Shown: piece after piece, positions 24,581 through 32,621 of the stretch
Layout: each line of letters begins with the position of its first letter
How positions within the stretch are numbered: position 1 is the first letter of the stretch
Notes under the pieces: generated by a model
Seen by the model: the letters and a program-made list of their open reading frames with translations, nothing else
The model's database searches: none
Told to the model about the DNA's origin: nothing
Program-made: the position numbers and the translations under genes
NCBI RefSeq assembly: GCF_015711645.1
Contig: NZ_JABTEX010000001.1
Coordinates: 2,108,001-2,172,000 of the forward strand
Direction of reading: 5' to 3'
Source of the DNA: Planomonospora sp. ID82291
GTDB lineage: Bacteria; Actinomycetota; Actinomycetes; Streptosporangiales; Streptosporangiaceae
DNA length: 64,000 bases

Positions 24581-25708
24581 TCACCAGTCCGCGGCGCCCG
24601 CGAACGACGTCGGCGCCGGGCGGTAGCCGAGCACCTCGCGGGCGGCGGTGGTGTCCAGCGTGCGCTCGACGGCCAGATGGCCGACGGCGTACCGGGTCAG
24701 GCGGGGTGGACGCGTCCGCCCGAGCAGCCGGGCGGCCGTCTCGGCGACGGCGGCGACGGGTTCGGCGAGCCGGAGCGGCAGGTAGTACGGCTCCGCGGCG
24801 ACACCCCGCTCCCGCAGGATCGCGCGCAGCGCGTCGTCCAGGACGACCGGCTCGGCGTCGGCGACGTTGAAGACGCCCTGGACGCCGTGGACGCCCTGGA
24901 CGCCGTGGACGCCGTGGACGCGGTGGTCGCGGTGGACGCGGTGGTCGCCGTGGTCGCGGTGGTCGTCGTGGTCGCCGTGGACGCGGTGGTCGTCGTGGTC
25001 GCCGTGGACGCGGTGGTCGTCGTGGTCGCCGTGGACGCGGTGGTCGCCGTGGTCGTGGTGGTCACCGCGGCGTACGGCCTGGGCCGCGAGCAGGCAGGCG
25101 CGGGCCAGGTTCCCCACCGAGGTGAGACTGACCCGCTGCCGCCCGTCGCCCACGGCGACCAGCCGTCGGCCCCGGACCGCGCCGAGCACGCGGGGGAGCA
25201 GCGTCGTGTCCCCGGGGCCGTAGACGGCGTGCGGGCGCAGGACGATCGTCCGGCCCGGGGCCGCCTCCGCCGCGGCCCGTTCGGCGGCGGCCTTGGACGC
25301 GCCGTAGGCGTTGACGTACCGCGCGACCGGGGCCTCGTCCTCGCGCGCCATCACGGTCGGCCGGAACGGGTCGTAGACGCTCGCCGTGCTCACGTGCACG
25401 AACCCGGCGCGGGGGAACGCCTCGGCCGCGCTCCGGGTCCCGGCCACGTTGGCCGCCCAGATCTCCGCCGGAGGCCCCCAGTCGGTGACGCCGCCCGCGC
25501 AGTGCACCACCGCGTCCACCTCGGGCGGTCCGGGTCGCAGGCCGTGCCCGCCGAGCAGATCCCACGCCAGGTACGGCGCGCCGCCGACGTGGGCGGGCTC
25601 CACCGCGGGCCGCCTGCCGAAGGCGTGCACCTCCCAGCCCTCGGCGCGGGCCGCCCGGCACACCGCGCCGCCGACGAACCCGGACGCGCCCGTCACCGCG
25701 ATCCTCAC
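24581..25708 (-). CDS. OleD-like NAD-dependent epimerase/reductase with His/Asp-rich insert
   Basis: A 375-residue extended short-chain dehydrogenase of the 3-beta-HSD/OleD group. Visible: the cofactor loop MRIAVTGASGFVGGAV, DAVVHCAGGVTDWGPPAEIWAANVAGT, VHVSTASVYDP, the catalytic Tyr/Lys in NAYGASKAAAERA, and LRPHAVYGPGDTTLLPRVL. Known OleD enzymes reduce 2-alkyl-3-oxoalkanoates to beta-hydroxy acids. Residues about 214-278 are an in-frame repeat (HDDHRVHGD units, then VHGVQG) inserted between AAQAVRRG and VFNVADAEPVVL, where homologues have a short loop. The GTG start overlaps the upstream ligase stop as GTGA. Last gene of the operon. Confidence 0.88.
   Translation of the reverse strand: MRIAVTGASGFVGGAVCRAARAEGWEVHAFGRRPAVEPAHVGGAPYLAWDLLGGHGLRPGPPEVDAVVHCAGGVTDWGPPAEIWAANVAGTRSAAEAFPRAGFVHVSTASVYDPFRPTVMAREDEAPVARYVNAYGASKAAAERAAAEAAPGRTIVLRPHAVYGPGDTTLLPRVLGAVRGRRLVAVGDGRQRVSLTSVGNLARACLLAAQAVRRGDHHDHGDHRVHGDHDDHRVHGDHDDHRVHGDHDDHRDHGDHRVHRDHRVHGVHGVQGVHGVQGVFNVADAEPVVLDDALRAILRERGVAAEPYYLPLRLAEPVAAVAETAARLLGRTRPPRLTRYAVGHLAVERTLDTTAAREVLGYRPAPTSFAGAADW
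24874..25066 (-). repeat. 9-bp/27-bp minisatellite inside the reductase gene
   Basis: Units of tggNcgNcg type, with a 27-bp higher-order unit (tggtcgtcgtggtcgccgtg plus gacgcgg) repeated three times around 24957-25040. The array keeps the minus-strand frame throughout and encodes the His/Asp/Val/Gly-rich insert. Confidence 0.95.
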
Positions 25709-27189
25709 CGGGCCACCAAGGCGCGGAGTGCGGCGCGGTCGAGCTTGTCGGCGCGGCCGGAGCGGGGGAAGGCGTCGAGCGCGACGATCCGGTCGGGAAG
25801 GGCGCCGGCGTCCACCAGGTCCGGCAGGGCTCCGCGCAGCCGTGCCTCGTCGTACCCCGGGGCGGGGACGACGGCGAGCACGACCTCCTCGTCGCCGGTC
25901 CCCGGATCGGCCAGACCGACGATGGCGGCCTCGGCGACGCCGGGCAGCGCGGTGATCGCGGGCTCGTAGAGGCCGGGATAGATGTTGAACCCGTCGCGCA
26001 GGATCATGTCCTTCTTCCGGCCGAGCAGGACCAGGCGGCCATCGGAGATCCTGACGAGATCACCCGTGGCGACCTCGCGCAGCGGCTCCCCGCCCAGGTA
26101 GCGGTCGGCCAGGTGCGGCCCGGAGACCAGCAGCTCGCCGTCCCCTGCCAGGCGCGTCCCCACCCCCGGCAGGGGAGCCCCGAGCAGGTCGCCCTCGGCG
26201 CCCGACGCGGTGTGGGAGAGCTTCTCCTCCGCCGAGGCGATCGCGATGGGCAGCGCCTCGGTCATCGCGTAGACCGACAGCACCTCCGGGCCCGCCCCGA
26301 CCGCCCGGCGGAGCACTCCGGCGGGCGCGGGGGCGGATCCGAGCAGCAGGTGACGGAGCGTCCTCGGCAGCCGGGGCGTCTCGCGGAGCAGCCGGTCCAG
26401 GCGGACCGGGACGGCGAAGGCGTGGGTGGCCCCGCGCTCCGCCAGTTCCGCGGCGAGGGGCCCCCGGCCGGGCAGCGACCAGGTGGCCCCGGCCATCAGC
26501 GCGGGCAGCCCCAGCATCAGCTGGTCGGTGTGCACGACGTCCCCCGGCCCGAGCGGGAACGCGCCGCGGAACAGCTCCAGTCCCGCCGCGAGCGACCCCC
26601 GGGTGTGCACCACCCCGCGCGGACTGGCCGTGGTCCCCGACGTGAAGATCACCGCGGCGGGCTGCTCCGCCCGGGACGGCCGCGGCCCGAGCCCGTCCGG
26701 AGGCGCCGGCAGGCGGCTCAGCCGCAGCGCGCCGCGCGGCACCCCCGGCAGCCAGGGCCCCGCGTACAGGTGGCGGACCGGATGGCCGGGGAGGGGGTCG
26801 CGCAGGTCGGGCAGGAGCAGGCCGCGGCGGCGGGCCAGGGGTCGGAGCGGCCCGCTCAGGGTGTGCAGCAGCGACTCGGTGACCACCCACCTGGGCCGGG
26901 TGGCGGCCATCCGGGCGGCCAGCACCCCCGGCGCCAGGCCGGGATCGGCCAGTACGAGCGTCCCGCCCGCGGCCACCGCGCCCAGCGCCGTCACCACCGC
27001 GTCCACGCCGGGCCGTACCGCGAACAGCACCCCGTCCCCCGGCTCCAGCCCGTCCATGGCGGCCCGGACCGCGTCCACCCGGCGGGCCAGCGCGCCGTAG
27101 GCGATCTCCCGGCCGCGGCCGTCGACGAGCGCGGTCCGGTACGGCTCCCGCCCGGCGGCGGCCATGATCCCGGTGACGATGTCGTTCAT
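25705..27189 (-). CDS. OleC-like AMP-dependent ligase (beta-lactone synthetase candidate)
   Basis: A 494-residue adenylate-forming enzyme from ATG 27189. The ANL motifs are visible: phosphate loop VIFTSGTTASPRGVVHTRG, the AMP-contacting VYAMTEALPIAIAS, TGDLVRISDGRLVLLGRKKDMI with the hinge Asp, and the C-terminal lysine in FPRSGRADKLDR. The stretch MTEALPI is close to the YGATEALP motif of OleC, which closes beta-hydroxy acids to beta-lactones rather than making CoA esters. The context (ketosynthase and OleD-like reductase in one operon) supports that reading. A plain fatty acyl-AMP ligase is the alternative. Confidence 0.88.
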   Translation of the reverse strand: MNDIVTGIMAAAGREPYRTALVDGRGREIAYGALARRVDAVRAAMDGLEPGDGVLFAVRPGVDAVVTALGAVAAGGTLVLADPGLAPGVLAARMAATRPRWVVTESLLHTLSGPLRPLARRRGLLLPDLRDPLPGHPVRHLYAGPWLPGVPRGALRLSRLPAPPDGLGPRPSRAEQPAAVIFTSGTTASPRGVVHTRGSLAAGLELFRGAFPLGPGDVVHTDQLMLGLPALMAGATWSLPGRGPLAAELAERGATHAFAVPVRLDRLLRETPRLPRTLRHLLLGSAPAPAGVLRRAVGAGPEVLSVYAMTEALPIAIASAEEKLSHTASGAEGDLLGAPLPGVGTRLAGDGELLVSGPHLADRYLGGEPLREVATGDLVRISDGRLVLLGRKKDMILRDGFNIYPGLYEPAITALPGVAEAAIVGLADPGTGDEEVVLAVVPAPGYDEARLRGALPDLVDAGALPDRIVALDAFPRSGRADKLDRAALRALVAR

Positions 27190-27280
27190 GGAGCGGCGGT
27201 CCAGGGGGTGGTAGGGGCCCCGGCGGGGTCCGCGGAACGGCGGACCGGCGGGTTCGGACGGTGCGGAGAGCGCAGGACGT

Positions 27281-28600
27281 TCATGCGGCGGTGATCCACA
27301 GGTGCTCGTAGGTGGGGAGGAGGACCCCGCGGGCGGCGCGCCGCCCCGTGACGCGGATGTCGCGGGACAGCACCGTCGAGGCCACCGCGCGGATCTCCGC
27401 CAGCGCCAGGGGATAACCGATGCAGAAGTGCGGGCCCGCGCCGAACCAGAGGCGGCGCAGCTCGGGCGGGTGCGGGCGGGACGGGTCGAAGGGACCGTGG
27501 GCACGGGTGCAGTTGTGGGTGACGATCAGCACCCGGTCGCCGGGCCGTACCGCCACCCCGCCGACGCGGGCGGACTCGGCGACCGAGCGGAGCATCAGCG
27601 GGGTGGGGGTGGTGATCCGCATGGCCTCGTCGATCACCCGGTCCAGGTCCTCCAGGACGGCGCGGCGGTCGAGGCCGTGGTCGGAGACCAGCGCGACCAG
27701 GCGGGGCACGAGGGTGGCGACGGTCTCGGTCCCGGTCAGGAAGAACGCCCCGGCCGCGCCCCGCGCCTCGGCCGCGGACAGCCCGAGCTCCCGCATCCGG
27801 CCCATCACCGTGGACGGGTCCCCCGCCTCGTAGGCGGCCTGGGCGATGTCCCCGATCCGGTCCAGGACCCGCCGGGCGACCGCGACCTGCCGGTCCGACA
27901 ACCGGCGGGAGCGCAGCGAGACCATCGAGACGACCCGCTCTCCCTCGGCGAACAGCTCCCGGGCCCGCGCCTCGGCGACCGCGGCGGACCCCGGGCCCGA
28001 GCCGGAGTCGGGGCCCGAACCGGAGTCGAGGTCCGGGCCGGAGTCGGAGCCGGAGCCGGGGCCCGAATCGAGGTCCGAGCCGGGGCCCGAGCCGAGGTCC
28101 AGCCCGATGACCCGGCAGATGACGGCTCCGGCCATCACCCGCATGGCGTCCACCAGGTCGACGGTCTCGCCGCGCGCCAGGCGCGCGTCCAGCGCCGCGA
28201 GGGGCGCGCGCAGCACCTCGTCCACCAGCCCGGCCACGTAGGCCGGGGTGAACAGCGGCATCAGCTTCCTGCGCAGCGCCAGGTGGTCCGGACCCTCCAT
28301 GTTGAGCAGCACGGACGGCCCGAGCACCGGTGTCCACAGGTCGCCCGGCGAGCCGGGGCCGTCCTTGCGGAAGCGCCCGTCGGTCAGCACGGCGCGCGCC
28401 ACGGAGGCGTCGTTGACCACCACGCCCAGTCCCGGCACCCGGACCACCGGGCCGCACCGGGCCAGCAGGCGCATCAGCGGGTAGGCGAACGGGTGGGCGG
28501 CCAGGTAGAGCCGCGTCTCGTGGTCCACCGGCCGCCACCGCCACGGCCGCCTCACCGCGCGCTCCACCGGCCGCCACCGGCGTTCCGTCGGCCGCCTCAC
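27281..28600 (-). CDS. Cytochrome P450 with low-complexity insert
   Basis: A 439-residue P450. The heme-thiolate loop is FGAGPHFCIGYPLALAEIRA with the Cys ligand; the I-helix oxygen-binding segment is AGAFFLTGTETVATL; the K-helix ExxR is in DEAMRITTPTPLMLR. The start is taken as the GTG overlapping the glycosyltransferase stop (GTGA); other GTG codons lie 11 and 15 codons further in, within a small repeat. Residues about 167-203 are an acidic Gly/Ser/Pro/Asp repeat (GPGSDLDSGPGSGSDSG) after the C/D-helix region, which looks like a repeat expansion. It would hydroxylate or epoxidise the pathway product. Confidence 0.92.
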   Translation of the reverse strand: MRRPTERRWRPVERAVRRPWRWRPVDHETRLYLAAHPFAYPLMRLLARCGPVVRVPGLGVVVNDASVARAVLTDGRFRKDGPGSPGDLWTPVLGPSVLLNMEGPDHLALRRKLMPLFTPAYVAGLVDEVLRAPLAALDARLARGETVDLVDAMRVMAGAVICRVIGLDLGSGPGSDLDSGPGSGSDSGPDLDSGSGPDSGSGPGSAAVAEARARELFAEGERVVSMVSLRSRRLSDRQVAVARRVLDRIGDIAQAAYEAGDPSTVMGRMRELGLSAAEARGAAGAFFLTGTETVATLVPRLVALVSDHGLDRRAVLEDLDRVIDEAMRITTPTPLMLRSVAESARVGGVAVRPGDRVLIVTHNCTRAHGPFDPSRPHPPELRRLWFGAGPHFCIGYPLALAEIRAVASTVLSRDIRVTGRRAARGVLLPTYEHLWITAA

Positions 28601-29328
28601 CGGATGTCGACCACGTCGGGCCGGTAGCGGTGGTCGGCGTACCAGGCCAGGGTGCCGGCCAGGCCGTAGGCGCGCAGCCGCCGGACCGAGCCGTGCACGA
28701 CGACGTCGCGGCGGGAGCCGTACGCGGCGGTGACCTTCCTGACCCGGTTGACCAGGGCGCGGTCCTCGTGGACCTCCTCGATCGCGGTGCGCGGGAAGCC
28801 GCCCGCGCGCTCGTAGAGATCGGCGGTGATCGCCAGGTTGCAGCCGGGCATCATCACGTACGGCCCCTTGTGGAGCGGGTCCCGGTTGCCCGGCCGGAAC
28901 CGGCCGAACGCCGCCGCCACGTCGATCACGAACGGGATGAGCCGCCGCTCCCAGAACCTCAGCGGGAACTCGTCGGTCCGCGGCACGAGCCGCCCGCCGA
29001 CCATCTCCAGGCCGTCGCCGAACGCGCGGCGGATGTTCCGCACCCAGTCGGCGCGCGGCAGGCAGTCGGCGTCGGTGCGGGCGACGTGGGTCGCCCCGTG
29101 CGCGACGGCGTGCCGCACGCCGGTGTCGGAGGCCGCGCCGGTGCCCTTCCGGGGTTCGGAGACCACCTGCACGCCGTGCCGCCGGACGACCTCGGCGGTG
29201 CCGTCGGTGCTCGCGTTGTCCACCACGAGCAGTGTGAAGTCGCGGTCGTCCTGCGCCGCCAGCGCGCGCAGCGTCGCCTCGATGCCGGCGGCCTCGTTGT
29301 ACGCCGGGACGATCACCCACAGGTCCAT
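28597..29328 (-). CDS. Family 2 glycosyltransferase
   Basis: A 243-residue GT-A fold protein starting at the ATG that shares one base with the ketosynthase stop. Motifs: VIVPAYNEAAGIEATLRALAAQ, LLVVDNASTDGT, and HVARTDADCLPRADWV, with the metal-binding DAD. It lacks membrane segments, unlike dolichol-phosphate transferases with C-terminal helices. Sandwiched between the ketosynthase and P450 genes with overlaps on both sides, it probably glycosylates the lipid product or an intermediate; acceptor and sugar are unknown. Confidence 0.9.
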   Translation of the reverse strand: MDLWVIVPAYNEAAGIEATLRALAAQDDRDFTLLVVDNASTDGTAEVVRRHGVQVVSEPRKGTGAASDTGVRHAVAHGATHVARTDADCLPRADWVRNIRRAFGDGLEMVGGRLVPRTDEFPLRFWERRLIPFVIDVAAAFGRFRPGNRDPLHKGPYVMMPGCNLAITADLYERAGGFPRTAIEEVHEDRALVNRVRKVTAAYGSRRDVVVHGSVRRLRAYGLAGTLAWYADHRYRPDVVDIR

Positions 29329-30293
29329 CACATCTCCGCCAGCATCACGCCCATGCTGATCCCGCCGCCCAGGCCCAGCAGCGCCACCCGGTCGCCGGGC
29401 TCCCAGGAGCCCAGCGCGAGCTGGAGCGGGAGCGTGGCCGAGGCGCAGTTGCCGTGCTCGGGCAGGCTGACGACCAGCCTGTCGTCGGGGATGTCCAGCA
29501 CCTCGGCCAGGAACCGCAGGTACGGCATCGCGACCTGGTGGACCGCCACGACGGCGAAGTCGTCCCAGGTCAGGCCGGTCCGCTTGAGCGCGTTGAGGAA
29601 GATGTCCGGGCCGATGCGCTCGAAGGCCTCCTTCAGCCGCCGCCCGTCGCCCTGGAAGTAGGAGTGCTCGGGGTCGCGGGGATGGACCGAGCCGCCGCCG
29701 GGCAGGGTGCCGACCGCCCACGCGGCGGAGTCGGCGGAGAAGTCGCGGTAGAAGACGCCGCGCTCGGCGTCCGCCTCGACCAGCACGGCCGCCCCGCTGT
29801 CGGAGAGCGTGTACCCGGCGAAGGAGTCCGCGAACTGCGCCCGGTCCCGGACCCGCCACCGGATCGCCCGCGACGGGGTCTCGCCGGAGCAGACCAGGAC
29901 CGTGCGGTGCGCCCCGGACAGGATCAGCGCCTCGGCCACCTGGAGGCCGTTGAGCAGGCTGTTGCAGGCGTTCTTGACGTCGAACACCGGGCACGACAGG
30001 CCCAGTTTGGCCGCCGCGATGTGCGCGGTGGCGGGCTCGACCATGTCCTGCGAGGCCGAGGCGAAGATCATGAGATCGGCGTCGGAGGCGGGCCGGGGGA
30101 GTCTCCGGACGGCCTCCACCGCCAGGTCGGACGCCTGCTGGTCGTCGCGGGCCACGTGCCGCCGCCGGATCCCCGTCATGCGCTCGACGATCCCCCGGCG
30201 GGGGGCGTATCCCTCGATCCGGCGCTCCACGTCCGAGCTGGTCAGCGTCCGTTCGGGCAGATACGTCGCGACGCCCGTGATACGGGCCTTCAT
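29328..30293 (-). CDS. Beta-ketoacyl synthase III / OleA-like thiolase-fold condensing enzyme
   Basis: A 321-residue FabH/OleA-type enzyme. The catalytic triad is visible: Cys in VFDVKNACNSLLNG at about residue 109, His in VVAVHQVAMPYL, Asn in EHGNCASATLPL. N-terminal TGVATYLPERTLTSSDVERR and MTGIRRRHVARDDQQASDLA fit FabH-like proteins that carry out secondary-metabolite condensations; OleA condenses two acyl-CoAs head to head. The terminal glycine loop LLGLGGGISMGVML is intact. It is the first gene of the operon. Confidence 0.9.
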   Translation of the reverse strand: MKARITGVATYLPERTLTSSDVERRIEGYAPRRGIVERMTGIRRRHVARDDQQASDLAVEAVRRLPRPASDADLMIFASASQDMVEPATAHIAAAKLGLSCPVFDVKNACNSLLNGLQVAEALILSGAHRTVLVCSGETPSRAIRWRVRDRAQFADSFAGYTLSDSGAAVLVEADAERGVFYRDFSADSAAWAVGTLPGGGSVHPRDPEHSYFQGDGRRLKEAFERIGPDIFLNALKRTGLTWDDFAVVAVHQVAMPYLRFLAEVLDIPDDRLVVSLPEHGNCASATLPLQLALGSWEPGDRVALLGLGGGISMGVMLAEM

Positions 30294-30333
30294 CGCGCCC
30301 CCTCATCCGGTCAGGTCTCCCAGTGCCTGCGCA

Positions 30334-30357
30334 ATGTATAACCCGAAATGGCATTTC
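30334..30357 (-). promoter_or_regulatory. Probable promoter and operator of the OleA-like operon
   Basis: On the minus strand a TATACAT -10-like hexamer lies at 30340-30334, about 40 bases before the ketosynthase start. Directly upstream is a perfect palindrome GAAATG-G-CATTTC (30345-30357) positioned to cover the -35 region. Confidence 0.5.
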
Positions 30358-30441
30358 TCCTAGTCAGGAGGAGGGAGGAAGCCGGTCGGGGTGTCCGCCG
30401 CCGTTCTCGGGGCAGACGTTGATACGATACTCATTATCATT

Positions 30442-30455
30442 TGAGCAACTGTTCA
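30442..30455 (+). promoter_or_regulatory. ArsR/SmtB-type operator TGAGCA-AC-TGTTCA
   Basis: A 6-2-6 inverted repeat, one mismatch from perfect, in an AT-rich stretch just before the ribosome site (AGGAG) of the ArsR gene. It matches the TGAAC..TGTTCA half-site style of ArsR/SmtB metal sensors, so autorepression is likely. Confidence 0.6.
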
Positions 30456-30466
30456 GGAGTTCATCC

Positions 30467-30835
30467 ATGGAAGTCGTCGCCGGTCTGGACGCGTGCACGA
30501 CGGTGGAGCCGGACGAGGCGAAGGTGGCGGCGACCCGGGACCGCCTGGTCACCGCGGAGGAGGCCGTACGGCTGGCCGAGCTGTTCCGGCTGCTCGGCGA
30601 CCCGACCCGGGCCCAGCTCCTCTACGCGCTCCTGGAGGCCGGCGAGCTGTGCGTCTGCGATCTCACCGAGACGGTCGAGGTCAGCGACACGGCCGTCTCC
30701 CATGCCCTCCGGCTGCTGCGCACCGCGGGCATCGTGGCCAGCCGCCGGTCCGGCCGGATGATCTACTACCGTCTCGCCGACGCCCACGTGCGCATGCTCC
30801 TCGACCTCAGCCGCGAGCACCTGCGGCACGGCTGA
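30467..30835 (+). CDS. ArsR/SmtB-family metal-sensing repressor
   Basis: A 122-residue protein from ATG 30467 with AGGAG upstream. The winged helix covers about residues 30-115: LFRLLGDPTRAQLLYALLEAGELCVCDLTETVEVSDTAVSHALRLLRTAG. The alpha-3 motif ELCVCDL carries the paired cysteines used by CadC/ArsR-type sensors for soft or borderline metals; the C-terminal DAHVRMLLDLSREHLRHG holds Asp and His residues resembling the alpha-5 zinc site. No transporter is adjacent. It faces away from the OleA-like operon across 173 bases. Confidence 0.93.
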   Translation: MEVVAGLDACTTVEPDEAKVAATRDRLVTAEEAVRLAELFRLLGDPTRAQLLYALLEAGELCVCDLTETVEVSDTAVSHALRLLRTAGIVASRRSGRMIYYRLADAHVRMLLDLSREHLRHG

Positions 30836-30921
30836 CCGCGCTTCCGGGGCATCGGGCCCCGCGGGAGCGGCGGACCCGCCCGCCGGAGGCCGGGAACGCG
30901 GGCGGCGGGCGGCGGGCGGAA

Positions 30922-30964
30922 GCGCGGGGTGGAGATCGGGAATGCGCGGGGTGGAGATCGGGAA
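30922..30964. repeat. 22-bp direct repeat, two copies
   Basis: gcgcggggtggagatcggga occurs at 30922 and again at 30944 in the gap between the ArsR and LCP genes. Confidence 0.85.
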
Positions 30965-31000
30965 CACGGGCGGCGGGAGACGGAGCCCGTCAGGCACCCG

Positions 31001-32413
31001 TCAGGCGCCCGCGCAGGAGTCGTGGGTGGCGTCGAATCCCTTGATGCCGTCGGTGTCGTTCGGGTGCGGTTCCCTGACCCCCCGCCAGTCGTCGCCGATC
31101 ACGAGGACCAGCCTGCCGGTCGTCCCGGCGGGGACGAGCCGTCCGGCGGAGGTCAGCAGGTCGCGGCTGAGGACCGGCGCCCTCGTCGCGCCCCGCGGCG
31201 AGTAGACGACCGTGGTCCGGGGCCGCGGCTTGCGCGCCGTGTCGCCGATCCTGGAGACGTGGTAGCCCCGCTCCTCCAGCCGGGCCGCGACGAGTGTGCC
31301 CAGCCCGGAGCGCCAGGTCCCGTTGCGCACCTCGACGGTGATCTGCGAGCGCGGCACCGTGGCCTGCCCTCCCCTGATCCCCGACCCGGTGAGCGGCCGG
31401 TCGTGCGCGACGGTGCGGAACAGCTTCGTGCTCAGCGGCTCGACCCACTCCACCTTTCCCGGGTGGACGAGCGAGTAGCGCCACGGCGTTGTGACGAAGC
31501 GGATCCGCCCCGCGGCCAGCCCCCTGGCGCTGAGCGCGAGGTCCTTCATGACGGCGGGGGTGAGACCGGGATCGGTGGTGACCGACCGGGTGGCCGCGTC
31601 CAGGAAGCCGAAGAGCCGGGCGGGGTCGGTGAGCGTCTCGCCGCTCATCACCTTCTTCAGCATCGAGGCGACGAACATCTGCTGCCGCTGGATGCGCCCG
31701 ATGTCGGAGCCGTCGCCCAGGCTGTAGCGGGCGCGGACGTAGCCGAGGGCCTGCTCGCCCCGGAGCGTCTGCCGTCCGGCGTCGAGGGTGAGCAGGGCCT
31801 TGGTGTCGTTGACCGGCGCGGGCAGGCAGACCTCGACCCCGCCGACCGCGTCCACCATGTCCTTGAACCCGGTGAAGTCGACCTTCACGAAGTGGTCGAT
31901 GCGGATGCCGGTGAGCGTCTCGATCGTCTTCCAGGTGCAGGCGATGCCGCCGTAGTTGAACGACTCGTTGATCATCCCCACATGGGGGTACTGGCCGGGC
32001 AGCCCGTGCCGGGCCCGGCAGGCGGGGAGCGGGACCATCGAGTCGCGCGGGAAGCTGACGACCACCGCGTTGTCACGCCTCGGCGAGACGTGCGCGAGCA
32101 TGATCGTGTCGGTCCGCTCGCCGGGGAGGCGTCCGTACTTCGCGTTCCTGCCGTCGCGCTGGTCGGAACCGACGATCAGGACGTTCACCGCCTTGGTCGC
32201 GGCCCTCACCGGGCGCGGCCCGAGATCCTCCGTGCCGACCTCGACGTGCCGGACGTTCCCGGACAGTCTGACGTACGCGCCGACCACCGTCGCGCTCACC
32301 CCGACCGTGACGGTCGTCACCGCCGCCGCCAGCCACCATATCCACCGGCGCCGCCGCCGGGGCCTCACCAGGTCCGCGGGCCTCGGAGGCGCGTCGGTCG
32401 ATCCACTGCTCAC
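31001..32413 (-). CDS. LytR-CpsA-Psr family protein with LytR_C domain
   Basis: A 470-residue LCP protein from GTG with GGAG upstream. One N-terminal membrane segment (WIWWLAAAVTTVTVGVSATVVGAYV, about residues 24-48) follows an Arg-rich cytoplasmic tail. The LCP domain (about 70-330) shows VNVLIVGSDQRDG, ERTDTIMLAHVSPRRDNAVVVSFPRDSMVPLP, the INESFNYGG loop, and YVRARYSLGDGSDIGRIQRQQMF with the polyprenyl-phosphate-binding arginines. The last 110 residues are a LytR_C domain (ITVEVRNGT through RLVLVIGDDW). It ligates cell-wall glycopolymers. It is paralogous to, but more canonical than, the LCP protein at 22.7 kb. Confidence 0.95.
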   Translation of the reverse strand: MSSGSTDAPPRPADLVRPRRRRRWIWWLAAAVTTVTVGVSATVVGAYVRLSGNVRHVEVGTEDLGPRPVRAATKAVNVLIVGSDQRDGRNAKYGRLPGERTDTIMLAHVSPRRDNAVVVSFPRDSMVPLPACRARHGLPGQYPHVGMINESFNYGGIACTWKTIETLTGIRIDHFVKVDFTGFKDMVDAVGGVEVCLPAPVNDTKALLTLDAGRQTLRGEQALGYVRARYSLGDGSDIGRIQRQQMFVASMLKKVMSGETLTDPARLFGFLDAATRSVTTDPGLTPAVMKDLALSARGLAAGRIRFVTTPWRYSLVHPGKVEWVEPLSTKLFRTVAHDRPLTGSGIRGGQATVPRSQITVEVRNGTWRSGLGTLVAARLEERGYHVSRIGDTARKPRPRTTVVYSPRGATRAPVLSRDLLTSAGRLVPAGTTGRLVLVIGDDWRGVREPHPNDTDGIKGFDATHDSCAGA

Positions 32414-32432
32414 CAGTTGTCTCCAGCCTGGA

Positions 32433-32456
32433 GGGACCGGCCCGCGGGCCGGTCCC
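32433..32456. repeat. Perfect 12-bp palindrome in the LCP 5' region
   Basis: GGGACCGGCCCG followed directly by its complement, 20 bases upstream of the LCP GTG. With no loop it may be an operator or a cruciform-prone site. Confidence 0.6.
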
Positions 32457-32621
32457 TGACGTGACTCCGGAAGGGGACGGGCCAGGGGCGTCCGCCCTGG
32501 CAGGGGAGCCGTGCTCCGGCTGCCGCCGAGTCTACTGAGCGCTCCGCGGAGTTCGGTGAAACTCCGTGCGCCCCGCTGACGTGGCGTGATGGCGGAACAC
32601 GGCTCCTGTTACCATCCGCCG

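Noticed and set aside
24867-25223. A plus-strand Trp/Thr/Pro-rich repeat protein
   Set aside because: It is the complement of the minisatellite inside the OleD-like gene and has no start signal.
30293-30467. Riboswitch or attenuator upstream of the OleA-like operon
   Set aside because: The gap shows dyads typical of protein operators and no extended stem-loop series.
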